Position numbers and translations under genes: made by a program
Part shown: in pieces, positions 1 through 8,087 of the stretch
Layout: every line of letters starts with the position of its first letter
Position numbering within the stretch: position 1 is the stretch's first letter
The notes under the pieces: model-generated
What the model was told of the DNA's origin: nothing
Seen by the model: only the letters and a program-made list of their open reading frames with translations
The model's database searches: none
Source: Actinomycetaceae bacterium
GTDB taxonomy: Bacteria; Actinomycetota; Actinomycetes; Actinomycetales; Actinomycetaceae
Direction: 5' to 3'
Length of the DNA: 64,000 bases
Assembly (NCBI GenBank): GCA_030527545.1
Contig: JAUNAP010000007.1
Span: 1-64,000, forward strand

Positions 1-102
1 TACCAGGGCCAGCGACCAGATCCTCTGGTGAGGACCTACCAATAAATGTAACGGGGTGTTGTCCAGAGGCCACTGGAACCATCCCGAAAGGATGCTTTAC
101 CT

Positions 103-1980
103 ATGAAGAAGAACATTGCACGCGCCACCGTCGCCACGGGGCTGACGGCCGGCCTGCTCCTCACCGGTGTCTCCGGTGCTTTCGCTGCCGTTGACGGCAA
201 GGATCTGCTGTCGATTGAGTCCGACGCGAACAAGATTCGCGTGTGGGGTCCCTCCCGCGCCGAGACCTCGGTCCAGGCGGCGGAGCACCTCATCAAGGAT
301 GGCCGCGCGCAGACGACGACTGAGGTGTTCATCGTTGGTGGCGGCGCCTACGCCGACACCCTCGCCCTTACGCCGCTGGCCGACAAGCTGAACGCTCCCG
401 TCCTCATGACGAAGAACGCTGGCCAGCTCACCGCCTCGGTTCGCGACGAGCTCAAGAAGCTCAAGCCGGGCCACGTGACGATCATCGGTGGCTACGGCGC
501 CGTCTCCGACGAGGTCAAGGCCGAGATCCAGAAGACCCTGCCCAACGCGATCGTCTCGCGTATCGAGGGTGCTGATCGCTACGCCACGGCCTACGACGTT
601 GCCGCTTACACCGTTGCCGCCCAGGCTGGTAAGTACGCCGATGTTCAGGCTAAGCGCGACCGCATCTACAAGCTCGAGAAGGCCGAGGCCGATTACCAGA
701 AGGCCGTCGAGGCTTTCGAAGAGGCTCGCAACAAGTACGCCGCCGAGGACGCCGCCTACCAGGCCCTCGCCGATCGCGTCGTCGAGCTCAACAAGCAGAT
801 CGCCGACCTGTCGACTCAGCTGAAGACGACGGGCGACGCTGACGAGCTCAAGGCTGCTCAGGAAGCTGCCGCCCAGGCTCTCTACGCCGCCAAGGCTAAG
901 GTTGATGCCGCGAAGGCCGCCAACGACTTCGTCACGACGGTCGTCTCGAACGACTCGGTTGCCAGCTCCACGCTCAACATCAAGTCGAAGGTCTCTGACT
1001 ACAAGGCCTTCCTGACGGGCGATCAGCTCGCCGAGTTCAACAAGGCGATTGCCACGATCGGGGCTGCCGATAACGACACGATCGAGAACGTGATCGCGAA
1101 GTCGAACGCTCAGGTTAGGAGCACGCAGGCCGCGATGGAGACCGCTGCTGCAAAGCACGGCACCGCTATTTCGGCTCTTATCCGCAATGCCCGTAACGTC
1201 GCCGCTAATGCGGCTGTCCTCGAGCAGATCGCTGACGTTCAGGACGAGCTCGATGCCGCCACGGACGAGGCCTTCAAGCAGTACGCCAAGGTCAAGAAGG
1301 CTCTGGCCGACCTCAACGCTGCGAAGGCCAAGCTGGTCGCGGCTGTCGCTGCCCGCCCGAACCCGGCCGACCTCGAGAAGGCCCAGCGCGACCTGCGCAA
1401 CACCCTCGAGACCTGGGTTGGTAAGGGTGGCGAGCACACGGTCTTCCTTGCGGATGGTCTTAACTTCCCCGACGCCCTCGCTGGTGGCGCCGGTGCTGCT
1501 CAGACCAACGGCGTCATCCTCCTGACGAAGGGCGCGAACCTCCCGGCTCAGACCGAGAAGTACCTCGCGTCGGCCAAGGCCCAGGTTGTGACGGTTGGTG
1601 GCCCGGCCGCTCAGGCGGTTAAGGGCGACACGGCCATCACGATTCAGAAGGAATTCGTCGGCCGTGACCGTTACGAGACGGCTGCCGCTGTCACGAAGTA
1701 CTACTTCGCGATGGACGCTGACGCGAACCACAACGGCCCGCTCAACGCCCGCCCGATGGCGATTGCTTCGGGTGAGGACTTCGCCGACGCCGTTCTCGCC
1801 TCGAGCTTCATCTCGCAGTACGACGGCGGCATCCTGCTCACCCGCAAGGACTCCGTCCCCACGGCGACGCTCAACTACCTCGACAACTTCTCCAACATTG
1901 CGCTGCCGATCCGCGTTGTCGGCGGCCCGGGCGTCGTCTCTGACGGCGTCATGAAGACGCTTGTCGACTACACCAAGTAG
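103..1980 (+). CDS. CWB2-repeat cell-surface protein with inserted coiled coil
   Basis: A secreted 625-residue protein held on the wall by cell wall-binding 2 repeats. Residues 1-28 are a Sec signal peptide ending AFA|A. CWB2 repeat 1 covers about 40-145 (VFIVGGGAYADTLALTPLAD, VTIIGGYGAVSDEV). Repeat 2 begins with RIEGADRYATAYDVA near 153, is broken by an Ala/Lys/Glu-rich coiled coil of about 250 residues (185-435), and resumes with FLADGLNFPDALAGG near 447. Repeat 3 (VGRDRYETAAAV, IASGEDFADAVLASS, VVGGPGVVSDGV) ends the protein. A GAAAGGA ribosome site lies 10 bases before the ATG. The family (PF04122) binds secondary wall polymers; the partner here is unknown. The gene is monocistronic with a strong terminator. 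Function is probably structural or adhesive, which is inference. Confidence 0.9.
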   Translation: MKKNIARATVATGLTAGLLLTGVSGAFAAVDGKDLLSIESDANKIRVWGPSRAETSVQAAEHLIKDGRAQTTTEVFIVGGGAYADTLALTPLADKLNAPVLMTKNAGQLTASVRDELKKLKPGHVTIIGGYGAVSDEVKAEIQKTLPNAIVSRIEGADRYATAYDVAAYTVAAQAGKYADVQAKRDRIYKLEKAEADYQKAVEAFEEARNKYAAEDAAYQALADRVVELNKQIADLSTQLKTTGDADELKAAQEAAAQALYAAKAKVDAAKAANDFVTTVVSNDSVASSTLNIKSKVSDYKAFLTGDQLAEFNKAIATIGAADNDTIENVIAKSNAQVRSTQAAMETAAAKHGTAISALIRNARNVAANAAVLEQIADVQDELDAATDEAFKQYAKVKKALADLNAAKAKLVAAVAARPNPADLEKAQRDLRNTLETWVGKGGEHTVFLADGLNFPDALAGGAGAAQTNGVILLTKGANLPAQTEKYLASAKAQVVTVGGPAAQAVKGDTAITIQKEFVGRDRYETAAAVTKYYFAMDADANHNGPLNARPMAIASGEDFADAVLASSFISQYDGGILLTRKDSVPTATLNYLDNFSNIALPIRVVGGPGVVSDGVMKTLVDYTK

Positions 1981-2015
1981 TTGCGCGTGAAGCAGCAGTA
2001 AGCTGTAGCTGAGCT

Positions 2016-2052
2016 CTTCGGGGCCCCACCAGTTGGTGGGGCCCCGAAGCTT
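2016..2052 (+). terminator. Rho-independent-type terminator of the CWB2 gene
   Basis: A perfect 16-bp stem (2016-2031 with 2034-2049) closes on a two-base GT loop just after the surface-protein gene. The run of T after it is short (CTTATGG), as is common in high-GC actinobacteria. Confidence 0.8.
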
Positions 2053-2114
2053 ATGGCGAGAGTTCGTCGCTAGATTGGTTGTGTGAGCAGGAACAACGAG
2101 TCAGGGGTGGGGAC

Positions 2115-3038
2115 GTGTCGAGGCGACGCATACTCGTGACGGGTGCCGGTGGAAGTGTCGGGTCTGAGTGTTGCCTGACGCTGGAGCGCAGCGGCGAGTG
2201 GGAGCTGACGTGTCTGGATCGCGACGAATCACTCCTACACGCCTTGGAGTTGCGACTATGGGGCACCGGCACGCTAGAGCGCCCCGAGCTCGTCTTAGCA
2301 GATCTGAGAGATTTCGCTGTCATGAGTGATCTCGTTCGTGATCTCAGGCCGCACACCGTCATTCACGCTGGAGCACTCAAGCATGTGCCTATGCTCGAGC
2401 GTTTCCCACAGGAGGCATGGAAAACGAATGTTCTCGCGACCAGGGGTCTTCTCGAGGCGTGCGTGAGGGCGAACGTGGCTGTGTTTGTTAACGTCTCGAC
2501 CGATAAGGCCGCAAATCCGCGGACGGTCCTCGGCCACACGAAGCGGATCGGTGAGCGGATGGTCGCCCATGTCGCCGTGCACACGGGCTTAAGGTACTAC
2601 TCTGTGCGTTTCGGTAACGTGTGGGATTCGCGAGGATCGGTTGCGAGGACCTTCCGCTATCAGGCGGAGCACGGTCTGCCGGTCACGGTGACAGACCCGC
2701 AGGCAACGCGTTATTTCATGGACACGGCACAGGCCGTTGACCTGGTCATATCGACGATGCGAGACGCGGAGGGTGGGCAGACGCTCATACTCGATATGGG
2801 TGAGCCGGTGTCGATCCTCGAGCGGGCGCACGAGATCGTCGAACACTGCGGCTCCGATTCTCCTATTGCCTTCACCCACTTGCGGGGTGCGGAGAAGCAG
2901 CGGGAGAGTCTCGTCGATGTCCGAGAGACTCCTAGCCGATGGCTTCGTCCGGGGGTGACGAGTGTGCGTGTGGCCCCGCTTGATCCGGCGAGGTTGGGCG
3001 CTGCGTATGAGAGTTCGGATCGGTTTACCGAGGATTAG
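2115..3038 (+). CDS. CapD/FlaA1-like nucleotide-sugar epimerase/dehydratase, short form
   Basis: A 307-residue Rossmann-fold enzyme of the extended SDR group that modifies UDP-sugars for surface polysaccharide. The NAD site is RILVTGAGGSVGSE at the N terminus. The family block STDKAANPRTVLGHTKR holds the Ser/Thr-Asp-Lys and the final Lys; the position that is Tyr in PseB and Met in CapD/WbpM is Leu here. VRFGNVWDSRGSV and the C-terminal region match the catalytic half of CapD, but the N-terminal membrane region of full CapD proteins is absent. I place the start at GTG 2115, 7 bases after AGGGG; a TTG at 2079 would add 12 residues with a poor ribosome site. The last codons overlap the convergent gene by 4 bases. 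The substrate is not determined. Confidence 0.75.
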   Translation: MSRRRILVTGAGGSVGSECCLTLERSGEWELTCLDRDESLLHALELRLWGTGTLERPELVLADLRDFAVMSDLVRDLRPHTVIHAGALKHVPMLERFPQEAWKTNVLATRGLLEACVRANVAVFVNVSTDKAANPRTVLGHTKRIGERMVAHVAVHTGLRYYSVRFGNVWDSRGSVARTFRYQAEHGLPVTVTDPQATRYFMDTAQAVDLVISTMRDAEGGQTLILDMGEPVSILERAHEIVEHCGSDSPIAFTHLRGAEKQRESLVDVRETPSRWLRPGVTSVRVAPLDPARLGAAYESSDRFTED

Positions 3039-3892
3039 TCGCGGTCGCTGTTTTCGGCCGCCATCATGACGGAGAAGTCGTGCGAGCCGAATCCCGAACG
3101 CTGCGCCTGGAGGAGTGCTTCGAGTCCCGCGGTGACGGCGGGCAGTGGCTCGGTGCAGGTGTGGAGCATGAGCCGGGCGTCCTTGGCAATTGCGTCCGTC
3201 GTGAACTGGGCTTGCGCGGTGTCGCGTCCCTCAATGAAGTCGCGCTTGAAGTCGGCCATCCATGCGAGCGAGGTCTTGTCGAGGAGGTCGAGCACTCGCG
3301 AGGCTGACAGGCCCTCGGCGGCCCCGAGTCGTAGTGCCTCAGCGACGCCTTGGGCGGTCGTTACGAGGGCGAGGTTGGCAAGGAGCTTCGCCGTCGCGGC
3401 CTCGGCGGGGGTGTCGAGCAGGTGGAGGCGCGCTGGGTCGGCGTAGGCCTTGACGGCCTGCTTGACGGTGTCACGCGCGGCCTCGCAGCGGGAACCGACG
3501 TAGACGCCGAGAGCTCCGGCTCGTGCCGGCTCCAGGGTGCCGACCACGGGTGCGTGCACGAAGGAGATACCGCGCTTGCTTGCCCACGTGTCATGGGAGC
3601 GGGCTTGTGCCGGCGCCACGGTGGTCACGTCGGTCCACGTTGACCCATCGGCGAGCCAGTCGCCCTCGAGGACGACCTCGCGCACGGTGTCCGGCCCGAA
3701 TAGGCAGGTCATGACGAGGTCGGCGCCCTTTGCTGCCTCAGCTGGCGAGTCGGCTACCGTGGCGCCGGCGGTCTCGGCCGCAGCCGTGCGTTCGCGGGTG
3801 CGGTTCCACACGCACACGTCGTGACCCGCGCCAATGAGCCGCTTGACGAGCTCGGTTCCCATGAGTCCAGTGCCGATGAATCCAATACGCAT
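3035..3892 (-). CDS. NAD(P)-dependent beta-hydroxyacid dehydrogenase family oxidoreductase
   Basis: A 285-residue protein of the 3-hydroxyisobutyrate/6-phosphogluconate dehydrogenase superfamily. The N-terminal cofactor site is MRIGFIGTGLMGTELVKRL, followed by VWNRTRERT, the usual NADP-preferring turn. The substrate motif near 120 (HAPVVGTLEPARAGAL) replaces the canonical DAPVSGG block, and the catalytic Lys lies in AATAKLLANLALV near 170, where canonical members read KLxNN. These differences suggest an imine-reductase or GLYR-like branch rather than true HIBADH. Substrate unknown. It overlaps the CapD-like gene tail to tail, so the two are not co-transcribed. Confidence 0.75.
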   Translation of the reverse strand: MRIGFIGTGLMGTELVKRLIGAGHDVCVWNRTRERTAAAETAGATVADSPAEAAKGADLVMTCLFGPDTVREVVLEGDWLADGSTWTDVTTVAPAQARSHDTWASKRGISFVHAPVVGTLEPARAGALGVYVGSRCEAARDTVKQAVKAYADPARLHLLDTPAEAATAKLLANLALVTTAQGVAEALRLGAAEGLSASRVLDLLDKTSLAWMADFKRDFIEGRDTAQAQFTTDAIAKDARLMLHTCTEPLPAVTAGLEALLQAQRSGFGSHDFSVMMAAENSDRD

Positions 3893-3951
3893 ACTTCGAG
3901 TCTATGACCTATCACACACGCGTGCACGGGCTAGGGAGTCGCCCAACGGTC

Positions 3952-3981
3952 GGGGCCGCGGGGGACCGGGCCCCTATTTTT
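3952..3981 (+). other. GC hairpin followed by a T run
   Basis: GGGGCC at 3952-3957 can pair with GGCCCC at 3969-3974 and is followed by TATTTTTC. It has the form of a terminator reading rightwards, but no rightward gene ends here. It may end antisense transcription or serve the leftward small ORF. Confidence 0.25.
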
Positions 3982-4066
3982 CAGACAGCGATGGTTATCG
4001 TGAGGTATTTCGCCATGGTGCTCATGCCGCGACAAGCACGGTAGGAATGCTGGTGATAGTGAACAC

Positions 4067-4255
4067 TCACGAATGAGGGGCGACGCGTGCGTAGAAGCTT
4101 CTGGCAAGCTTCTCGCAGAGCTTATCGTCAAGACTCCACTCCATATTCGTGTCCTCCTCAAACCTGGCAGCCGCCAGCGTGCGTACATCATCTAGCGTGG
4201 TGCTATCCCAGATCTTGAGGTGATGGAAGACGGCATGCTCGAGAGCACGTGCCAC
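4067..4255 (-). CDS. Hypothetical small protein or gene remnant
   Basis: An ORF of 62 residues from GTG 4255, the only reading frame of note in the 430 bases between the dehydrogenase and deoA. The frame stays open upstream through the GC-rich hairpin at 4284-4316 but has no other usual start there, and there is no clear ribosome site. The sequence is soluble, mixed in charge, and matches no family I recognise. It could be the 3' remnant of a decayed gene or no gene at all. The rest of this gap holds the dehydrogenase promoter area and the two hairpins listed. Confidence 0.25.
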   Translation of the reverse strand: MARALEHAVFHHLKIWDSTTLDDVRTLAAARFEEDTNMEWSLDDKLCEKLARSFYARVAPHS

Positions 4256-4283
4256 ACTTGGGCGCTCACGTTTTGGGGGAGCT

Positions 4284-4316
4284 GCTCGCGCGCGAGCGGT
4301 GCACGCGCGCGCGAGC
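4284..4316 (-). terminator. Possible terminator after deoA
   Basis: An 11-bp GC stem (4284-4294 with 4306-4316) lies 8 bases beyond the deoA stop in the direction of transcription. No U run follows on the leftward strand, so termination is only probable. Confidence 0.4.
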
Positions 4317-4323
4317 GCTTCAC

Positions 4324-5604
4324 TTAACCGATCCGATCGAGAACGATCTGCGGGGCCTGCGCGGCATCGTCACCAAGCGTCCATCCGCCTTCGAGGCTGT
4401 CCAAAGCGCGATCGAAACGCTCAGGCGTGTCCGTGTGCAACGTGAAGAGGACGTCGCCCTTACGTACCTTCTCGCCCTGGGTCTTGTGCATCCAAATGCC
4501 CGCACCCGCCTGGACCGGATCCTCCTTGCGGGCCCTCCCAGCACCGAGTCGCCACGACGCCACCCCAAAGGCCAACGCGTCCGTGTGGGTCAACACCCCG
4601 TCGCGATCAGCGACGATATCGTGCGTGTGGCGAGCCACCGGCAGCTCCGCATCCGGATCCCCACCCTGTGCCTCGATCATGCGACGCCAATGATCCATCG
4701 CCCGCCCATCGGACAACGCAGCCTCGACATCCGCGTCAGAGATCCCGGCAAGCGCGAGCATCTCGCGTGCCAGCGTGCACGTAAGCTCAACCAGATCGGC
4801 CGGCCCGCCGCCTGCGAGAACCTCAACCGATTCCTTGACCTCCAGGGCGTTACCGATTCCGCGCCCCAACGGCTTGCCCATGTCCGTGAGCAAAGCGACC
4901 GTGTTCACGCCTGCATCCGAACCGAGGTCGACCATGGTTTGCGCCAGCTCGCGTGCGTGGTCGAGATCCTTCATGAAAGCCCCGGAACCGACCTTGACAT
5001 CCAAGACCAGCGCGGACGTGCCTTCCGCGATCTTCTTCGACATGATCGACGAGGCGATCAACGGCACACAGTCAACCGTCGATGTGATGTCACGCAGAGC
5101 GTAGAGCTTTTTGTCTGCTGGAGCCAGACCCGCCCCAGGGGCGCACACGACGCAGCCCACGTCGGCGAGGATCCGCATGAGCCGGTCGTTATCGATCGAA
5201 GCCTGCCATCCCGGGATCGACTCCAGTTTGTCGAGCGTGCCACCGGTATGTCCAAGGCCGCGCCCCGACAGTTGCGGCACCGCCACCCCGAAAGACGCCA
5301 CCAGTGGCGCAAGCGGCAGCGTAGTCTTGTCGCCGACCCCACCCGTCGAGTGCTTGTCGGTCGTCCGCTTCCCAAGATCGGCAAAGCTCATCTTCTCGCC
5401 AGAGTTCATCATGGCCAGCGTCCAGCGGGCGATCTCCTCGCGCGTCATCCCCTGCAAGAAAATTGCCATCGCGAGGGCCGACATCTGCTCGTCGGCAACC
5501 ACGCCGCGGGTGTAGGCGTCGATTACCCAGTCGATCTGCTCAGGTGTCAGGACCTCGCCGTCACGTTTCGTGCGGATGATGTCGACGGCATCGAAGGACT
5601 CCAT
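4324..5604 (-). CDS. deoA: Thymidine phosphorylase
   Basis: Cytoplasmic phosphorolysis of thymidine or deoxyuridine to base and 2-deoxyribose 1-phosphate. The 426-residue length is usual. The phosphate-binding block DKHSTGGVGDK is at 83-93 and the family signature SGRGLGHTGGTLDKLE at 113-128; KVGSGAFMK follows near 200, and the C-terminal alpha/beta domain is complete. The ribosome site AAGGAGT is 5 bases before the ATG. It is transcribed away from cdd-nupC across a shared 204-base control region with its own promoter. With deoC and the phosphohexomutase at 10.1-12.4 kb it feeds deoxyribose into central metabolism. It could also be named pyrimidine-nucleoside phosphorylase (pdp), as the two are hard to separate by sequence. 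Confidence 0.93.
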   Translation of the reverse strand: MESFDAVDIIRTKRDGEVLTPEQIDWVIDAYTRGVVADEQMSALAMAIFLQGMTREEIARWTLAMMNSGEKMSFADLGKRTTDKHSTGGVGDKTTLPLAPLVASFGVAVPQLSGRGLGHTGGTLDKLESIPGWQASIDNDRLMRILADVGCVVCAPGAGLAPADKKLYALRDITSTVDCVPLIASSIMSKKIAEGTSALVLDVKVGSGAFMKDLDHARELAQTMVDLGSDAGVNTVALLTDMGKPLGRGIGNALEVKESVEVLAGGGPADLVELTCTLAREMLALAGISDADVEAALSDGRAMDHWRRMIEAQGGDPDAELPVARHTHDIVADRDGVLTHTDALAFGVASWRLGAGRARKEDPVQAGAGIWMHKTQGEKVRKGDVLFTLHTDTPERFDRALDSLEGGWTLGDDAAQAPQIVLDRIG

Positions 5605-5644
5605 TGCTACTCCTTAGTCGTGCGAGCCTCATTGCTGCTTCCAC

Positions 5645-5673
5645 ACACTACGCGCCAGCAGATCAGAAGACAA
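5645..5673 (-). promoter_or_regulatory. deoA promoter
   Basis: On the leftward strand a TTGTCT -35 box (5668-5673) is 17 bases from a TAGTGT -10 box (5645-5650), 40 bases before the deoA start. The DeoR-like word at 5682-5695 lies just upstream. Confidence 0.5.
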
Positions 5674-5681
5674 GGGCAAAT

Positions 5682-5695
5682 TTGACAGATGTGCC
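5682..5695 (+). promoter_or_regulatory. Candidate Deo operator, copy 1 (deoA/cdd)
   Basis: TTGACAGATGTGCC lies between the divergent deoA and cdd promoters. The same word, TTGACnnnnGTGC, occurs at 5775, 10033 and 13541 beside the other deo promoters, so it is a candidate site for the SorC/DeoR-type regulator at 12484-13413. Confidence 0.5.
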
Positions 5696-5713
5696 AAACT
5701 GTGGATGAGTGCC

Positions 5714-5743
5714 TTGCGTTGGCGCGCAGATGCGCCGTATAGT
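5714..5743 (+). promoter_or_regulatory. cdd-nupC promoter
   Basis: TTGCGT (5714-5719), 18 bases, TATAGT (5738-5743). The expected transcript start near 5750 leaves a 60-base leader that contains the palindrome at 5768-5786. Confidence 0.6.
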
Positions 5744-5767
5744 GCTGCAACGTTACGAATGCCTAGC

Positions 5768-5786
5768 GCACTCTTGACAAGAGTGC
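5768..5786 (+). promoter_or_regulatory. Candidate Deo operator, copy 2 (palindrome)
   Basis: GCACTCTTGACAAGAGTGC is a perfect 8-bp inverted repeat around GAC, 22 bases before the cdd start and downstream of its promoter. It contains the TTGACnnnnGTGC word shared by deo promoters here. Placement suits a roadblock or repressor loop with the site at 5682. Confidence 0.55.
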
Positions 5787-5808
5787 CACTGCGGCGGAAG
5801 GAAAAGCC

Positions 5809-6252
5809 ATGACGGCCGAGAAGCCGTTCAACGACGAACGCCTCGTCTCACTAGCCCAAGAGGCTGCCACTCGCGCCTATGTGCCGTACTCCCGTTTTCG
5901 GGTAGGAGCTGCTGTCCTGCTCGATGATGGGCGGATCATCACCGGGTGTAACGTCGAAAACGCAGCCTACGGCTCCACAATCTGCGCCGAACGCACAGCC
6001 ATCACCCAGGCTGTAGCCACCCGACCGAGCCCGGGTGAGGACCCGTGGGAGCGTCCTCACATCAGGGCCGTGGCAATCGTGGGCGGAAGCGCCAACCCCT
6101 GCTACCCGTGCGGGTCCTGCCGCCAGGTCCTCAATGAATTCGGGTGCGAACGCGTCATCCTCACCAATGGAACCAGCTCCTATTCGATCCCCTTCTCTGA
6201 CCTTCTTCCCCACAGCTTCGGTCCCGAAGCGCTCGCAACTACAAAGGAGTAA
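5809..6252 (+). CDS. cdd: Cytidine deaminase
   Basis: Deaminates cytidine and deoxycytidine to uridine and deoxyuridine, feeding DeoA. The 147-residue protein carries the zinc site in CAE (Cys59, Glu61 as proton shuttle) and PCGSC (Cys101, Cys104). This is the short homotetrameric form with three Cys ligands. The N-terminal FRVGAAVLLDDG and NVENAAYGSTICAERTA blocks are intact. GGAAGGAAAA precedes the ATG. nupC starts 4 bases after its stop, so the two form an operon for taking up and deaminating nucleosides. Confidence 0.95.
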   Translation: MTAEKPFNDERLVSLAQEAATRAYVPYSRFRVGAAVLLDDGRIITGCNVENAAYGSTICAERTAITQAVATRPSPGEDPWERPHIRAVAIVGGSANPCYPCGSCRQVLNEFGCERVILTNGTSSYSIPFSDLLPHSFGPEALATTKE

Positions 6253-6256
6253 CCCG

Positions 6257-7474
6257 ATGGAACGTTTCCAAGGCCTACTCGGAATCATCGTCATATTTGC
6301 CGTGCTCATCGGGTTCTCCAGAGCCCGAGGCCACATCAAATGGCGTACCCTCGGCACCGGCCTCATCCTCCAGGTCATCTTCGCTCTCCTGGTCATGAAA
6401 TGGCAGCCGGGTGTCGACGCCCTCAAGGGCGTCGCCAACGCCGTCCAAAAGCTCACCGACTTCACCAACGAGGGCACTAAATTCGTGTTCGGTTCCCTCA
6501 TGAGCGACGACGCCAACGCCTTCGTGTTCGCCCTCAACGTCTTGCCGGTCATCATCTTCCTCGGCACGATCATTCAGGCCCTCTACTACCTGCGTGTCAT
6601 CCAGTACGTCGTCGATGGGGTCGGTTTTGTCCTCGGCAAGATCCTGGGGGTCACTAAGATCGAGTCGGTGTGGGCGGCCACCGTCATCTTCCTCGGCCAA
6701 TCGGAAGCGCCCCTGCTCATCAAGCCCTACCTGCCGCGCCTCACCCAGGCCCAGCTCTACACGTGCATGTGCGGCGGTTTCGCCTCGGTGGCCGGGTCGA
6801 CGCTCATCGGCTACTCGCTCCTGGGCGCGCCACTCAACTACCTGCTGGCGGCCTCGCTCATGAACGCGCCGGCCTCCATCATGGTTGCCAAGGCCTTCTT
6901 CCCCGATACAGAAAAATCCGATCTCGATGCCAACGTGCGTAACGTCCGCGACGAAGAGTCCCGCAACTTCGTTGATGCCCTCTCCCACGGGGCCATGGCC
7001 GGAGGACGCATCGCGATTGCCGTGGGCTGCACCCTCATCGCGTTCATCGCGCTCATCCACATGTTCAACGGCATCATCGGTGGGGTCGGGCACCTCTTCG
7101 GCCAAGGTAACTGGTCGCTCGAAGGCCTCTTCGGCATCGTCTTGTCGCCGCTCGCGTGGCTCATCGGCACCCCGTGGGACGAAGCGACGATGGTCGCCAA
7201 CTTCATTGGCCAAAAGACGGTCCTCAACGAGTTCGTCGGCTACACCGCGATGTCGGATTTCGTCGACACGATGAGCCCGAAGGCCCTCATGATCTCGACC
7301 TTCGCGCTCGCGGGCTTCGCGAATTTCAGTTCGATCGCCATCCAGATCGGCACGTTCTCCTCGCTCGTTCCCGAGCGTCGCGCGGAGGTTGCCAAGCTCG
7401 CTCCCCTCGCGCTGTTTGGCGGCTTCTGCGTCAACATGCTCAACGCCGCGATCGTGGGGGTCGTGGCCTCCTAG
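6257..7474 (+). CDS. nupC: Concentrative nucleoside transporter, NupC/CNT family
   Basis: A 405-residue inner-membrane symporter that imports nucleosides with H+ or Na+. Family motifs are clear: GQSEAPLLIKPYL at about 149-161 (nucleoside contact), LNEFVGY near 325, and ALAGFANFSSIAIQIG near 350. Eight or more hydrophobic segments are visible and the length is that of bacterial CNT proteins. The start at ATG 6257 is set by AAAGGAGT 6 bases upstream and by the 4-base gap from cdd. Expression should follow the cdd promoter and the nearby Deo-type operators. Confidence 0.93.
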   Translation: MERFQGLLGIIVIFAVLIGFSRARGHIKWRTLGTGLILQVIFALLVMKWQPGVDALKGVANAVQKLTDFTNEGTKFVFGSLMSDDANAFVFALNVLPVIIFLGTIIQALYYLRVIQYVVDGVGFVLGKILGVTKIESVWAATVIFLGQSEAPLLIKPYLPRLTQAQLYTCMCGGFASVAGSTLIGYSLLGAPLNYLLAASLMNAPASIMVAKAFFPDTEKSDLDANVRNVRDEESRNFVDALSHGAMAGGRIAIAVGCTLIAFIALIHMFNGIIGGVGHLFGQGNWSLEGLFGIVLSPLAWLIGTPWDEATMVANFIGQKTVLNEFVGYTAMSDFVDTMSPKALMISTFALAGFANFSSIAIQIGTFSSLVPERRAEVAKLAPLALFGGFCVNMLNAAIVGVVAS

Positions 7475-7486
7475 CACGGCGTCGTG

Positions 7487-7535
7487 ACGTGTGGGCGGGA
7501 CGTGACACGATCACGTCCCGCCCACACGTGTTATC
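7487..7535. terminator. Bidirectional terminator between nupC and the GNAT gene
   Basis: A perfect 19-bp stem (7487-7505 with 7511-7529) with a 5-base loop separates two convergent genes. The far arm reaches the stop of the leftward gene at 7531. Confidence 0.85.
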
Positions 7536-8070
7536 TCAGCGATTTCACCATGACGAGATCGGTTTGCTTGTCATCGCCGAGGACGAACGTGTGCGTGGAA
7601 TGCTGCTCGAACCCTCGCGCGCGGTAGAACCCGAGGGCTCGCTCGTTGTGTTCCCACACGCCGAGCCACAAGGTATCGGCTCCCAGCCGGCGGGCCTCCT
7701 CCTCGGCCATCGCGAGAAGCATGCTGCCGAGACCCAGACCGTGGGCGCTGGAGCGGATATAGATGCGCTGCAACTCGGCCCACGACGACGGCATCTCTTC
7801 GGTCTGGGCGGAACCGACGTTGAGCTTGGCGTAACCGAGGAGCACCCCGTCGGCCTCGACCACCCACCAGGTGCTCGACGGGTCGACCAGTTCGGCGTGG
7901 ATGCGCGAGGGCGCGAACGCCTCAGTGAGATAACGTTCCATGTCCTCACGCGAATTCGCCTCGGCAAACGTCTCGCAAAACGTGTCGCGTCCGAGGGCAC
8001 ACAGGGCATCGAGGTCGCCGAGGCGGGCCTCGCGTGCGTGCGCTGGCGCGTTGCCGAGTGACGTGACCAT
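7531..8070 (-). CDS. GNAT-family N-acetyltransferase
   Basis: A 179-residue acetyl-CoA-dependent acetyltransferase. The acetyl-CoA loop is LQRIYIRSSAHGLGLGSMLL (Q/RxxGxG/A type) and WLGVWEHNERALGFYRARGF is the conserved C-terminal block; the family resembles PaiA-like polyamine acetyltransferases. I start it at ATG 8070, preceded by AAGGGGG 9 bases upstream; a longer frame from 8142 would overlap the upstream gene. It lies 17 bases after the guanidinium exporter on the same strand and so probably shares its riboswitch-controlled transcript. The acceptor is unknown; a guanidine- or polyamine-like compound is a guess from context. Confidence 0.8.
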   Translation of the reverse strand: MVTSLGNAPAHAREARLGDLDALCALGRDTFCETFAEANSREDMERYLTEAFAPSRIHAELVDPSSTWWVVEADGVLLGYAKLNVGSAQTEEMPSSWAELQRIYIRSSAHGLGLGSMLLAMAEEEARRLGADTLWLGVWEHNERALGFYRARGFEQHSTHTFVLGDDKQTDLVMVKSLR

Positions 8071-8087
8071 GTGCGCTCGCCCCCTTA

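Noticed and set aside
97-1731. Long open frame (544 codons) antisense to the CWB2 gene
   Set aside because: It is a by-product of high-GC codon bias opposite a clear gene; the encoded sequence is low-complexity with no signal or domain.
4093-4113. AGAAGCTT-CTGGC-AAGCTTCT inverted repeat as a regulatory site
   Set aside because: It lies far from any supported promoter and inside the doubtful small ORF, so no role can be argued.
4249-5685. 478-codon frame antisense to deoA
   Set aside because: Mirrors deoA with Arg/His-rich composition and no family match; deoA is certain.
6275-7477. 400-codon frame antisense to nupC
   Set aside because: Extremely charged, no membrane or domain pattern, fully covered by nupC.
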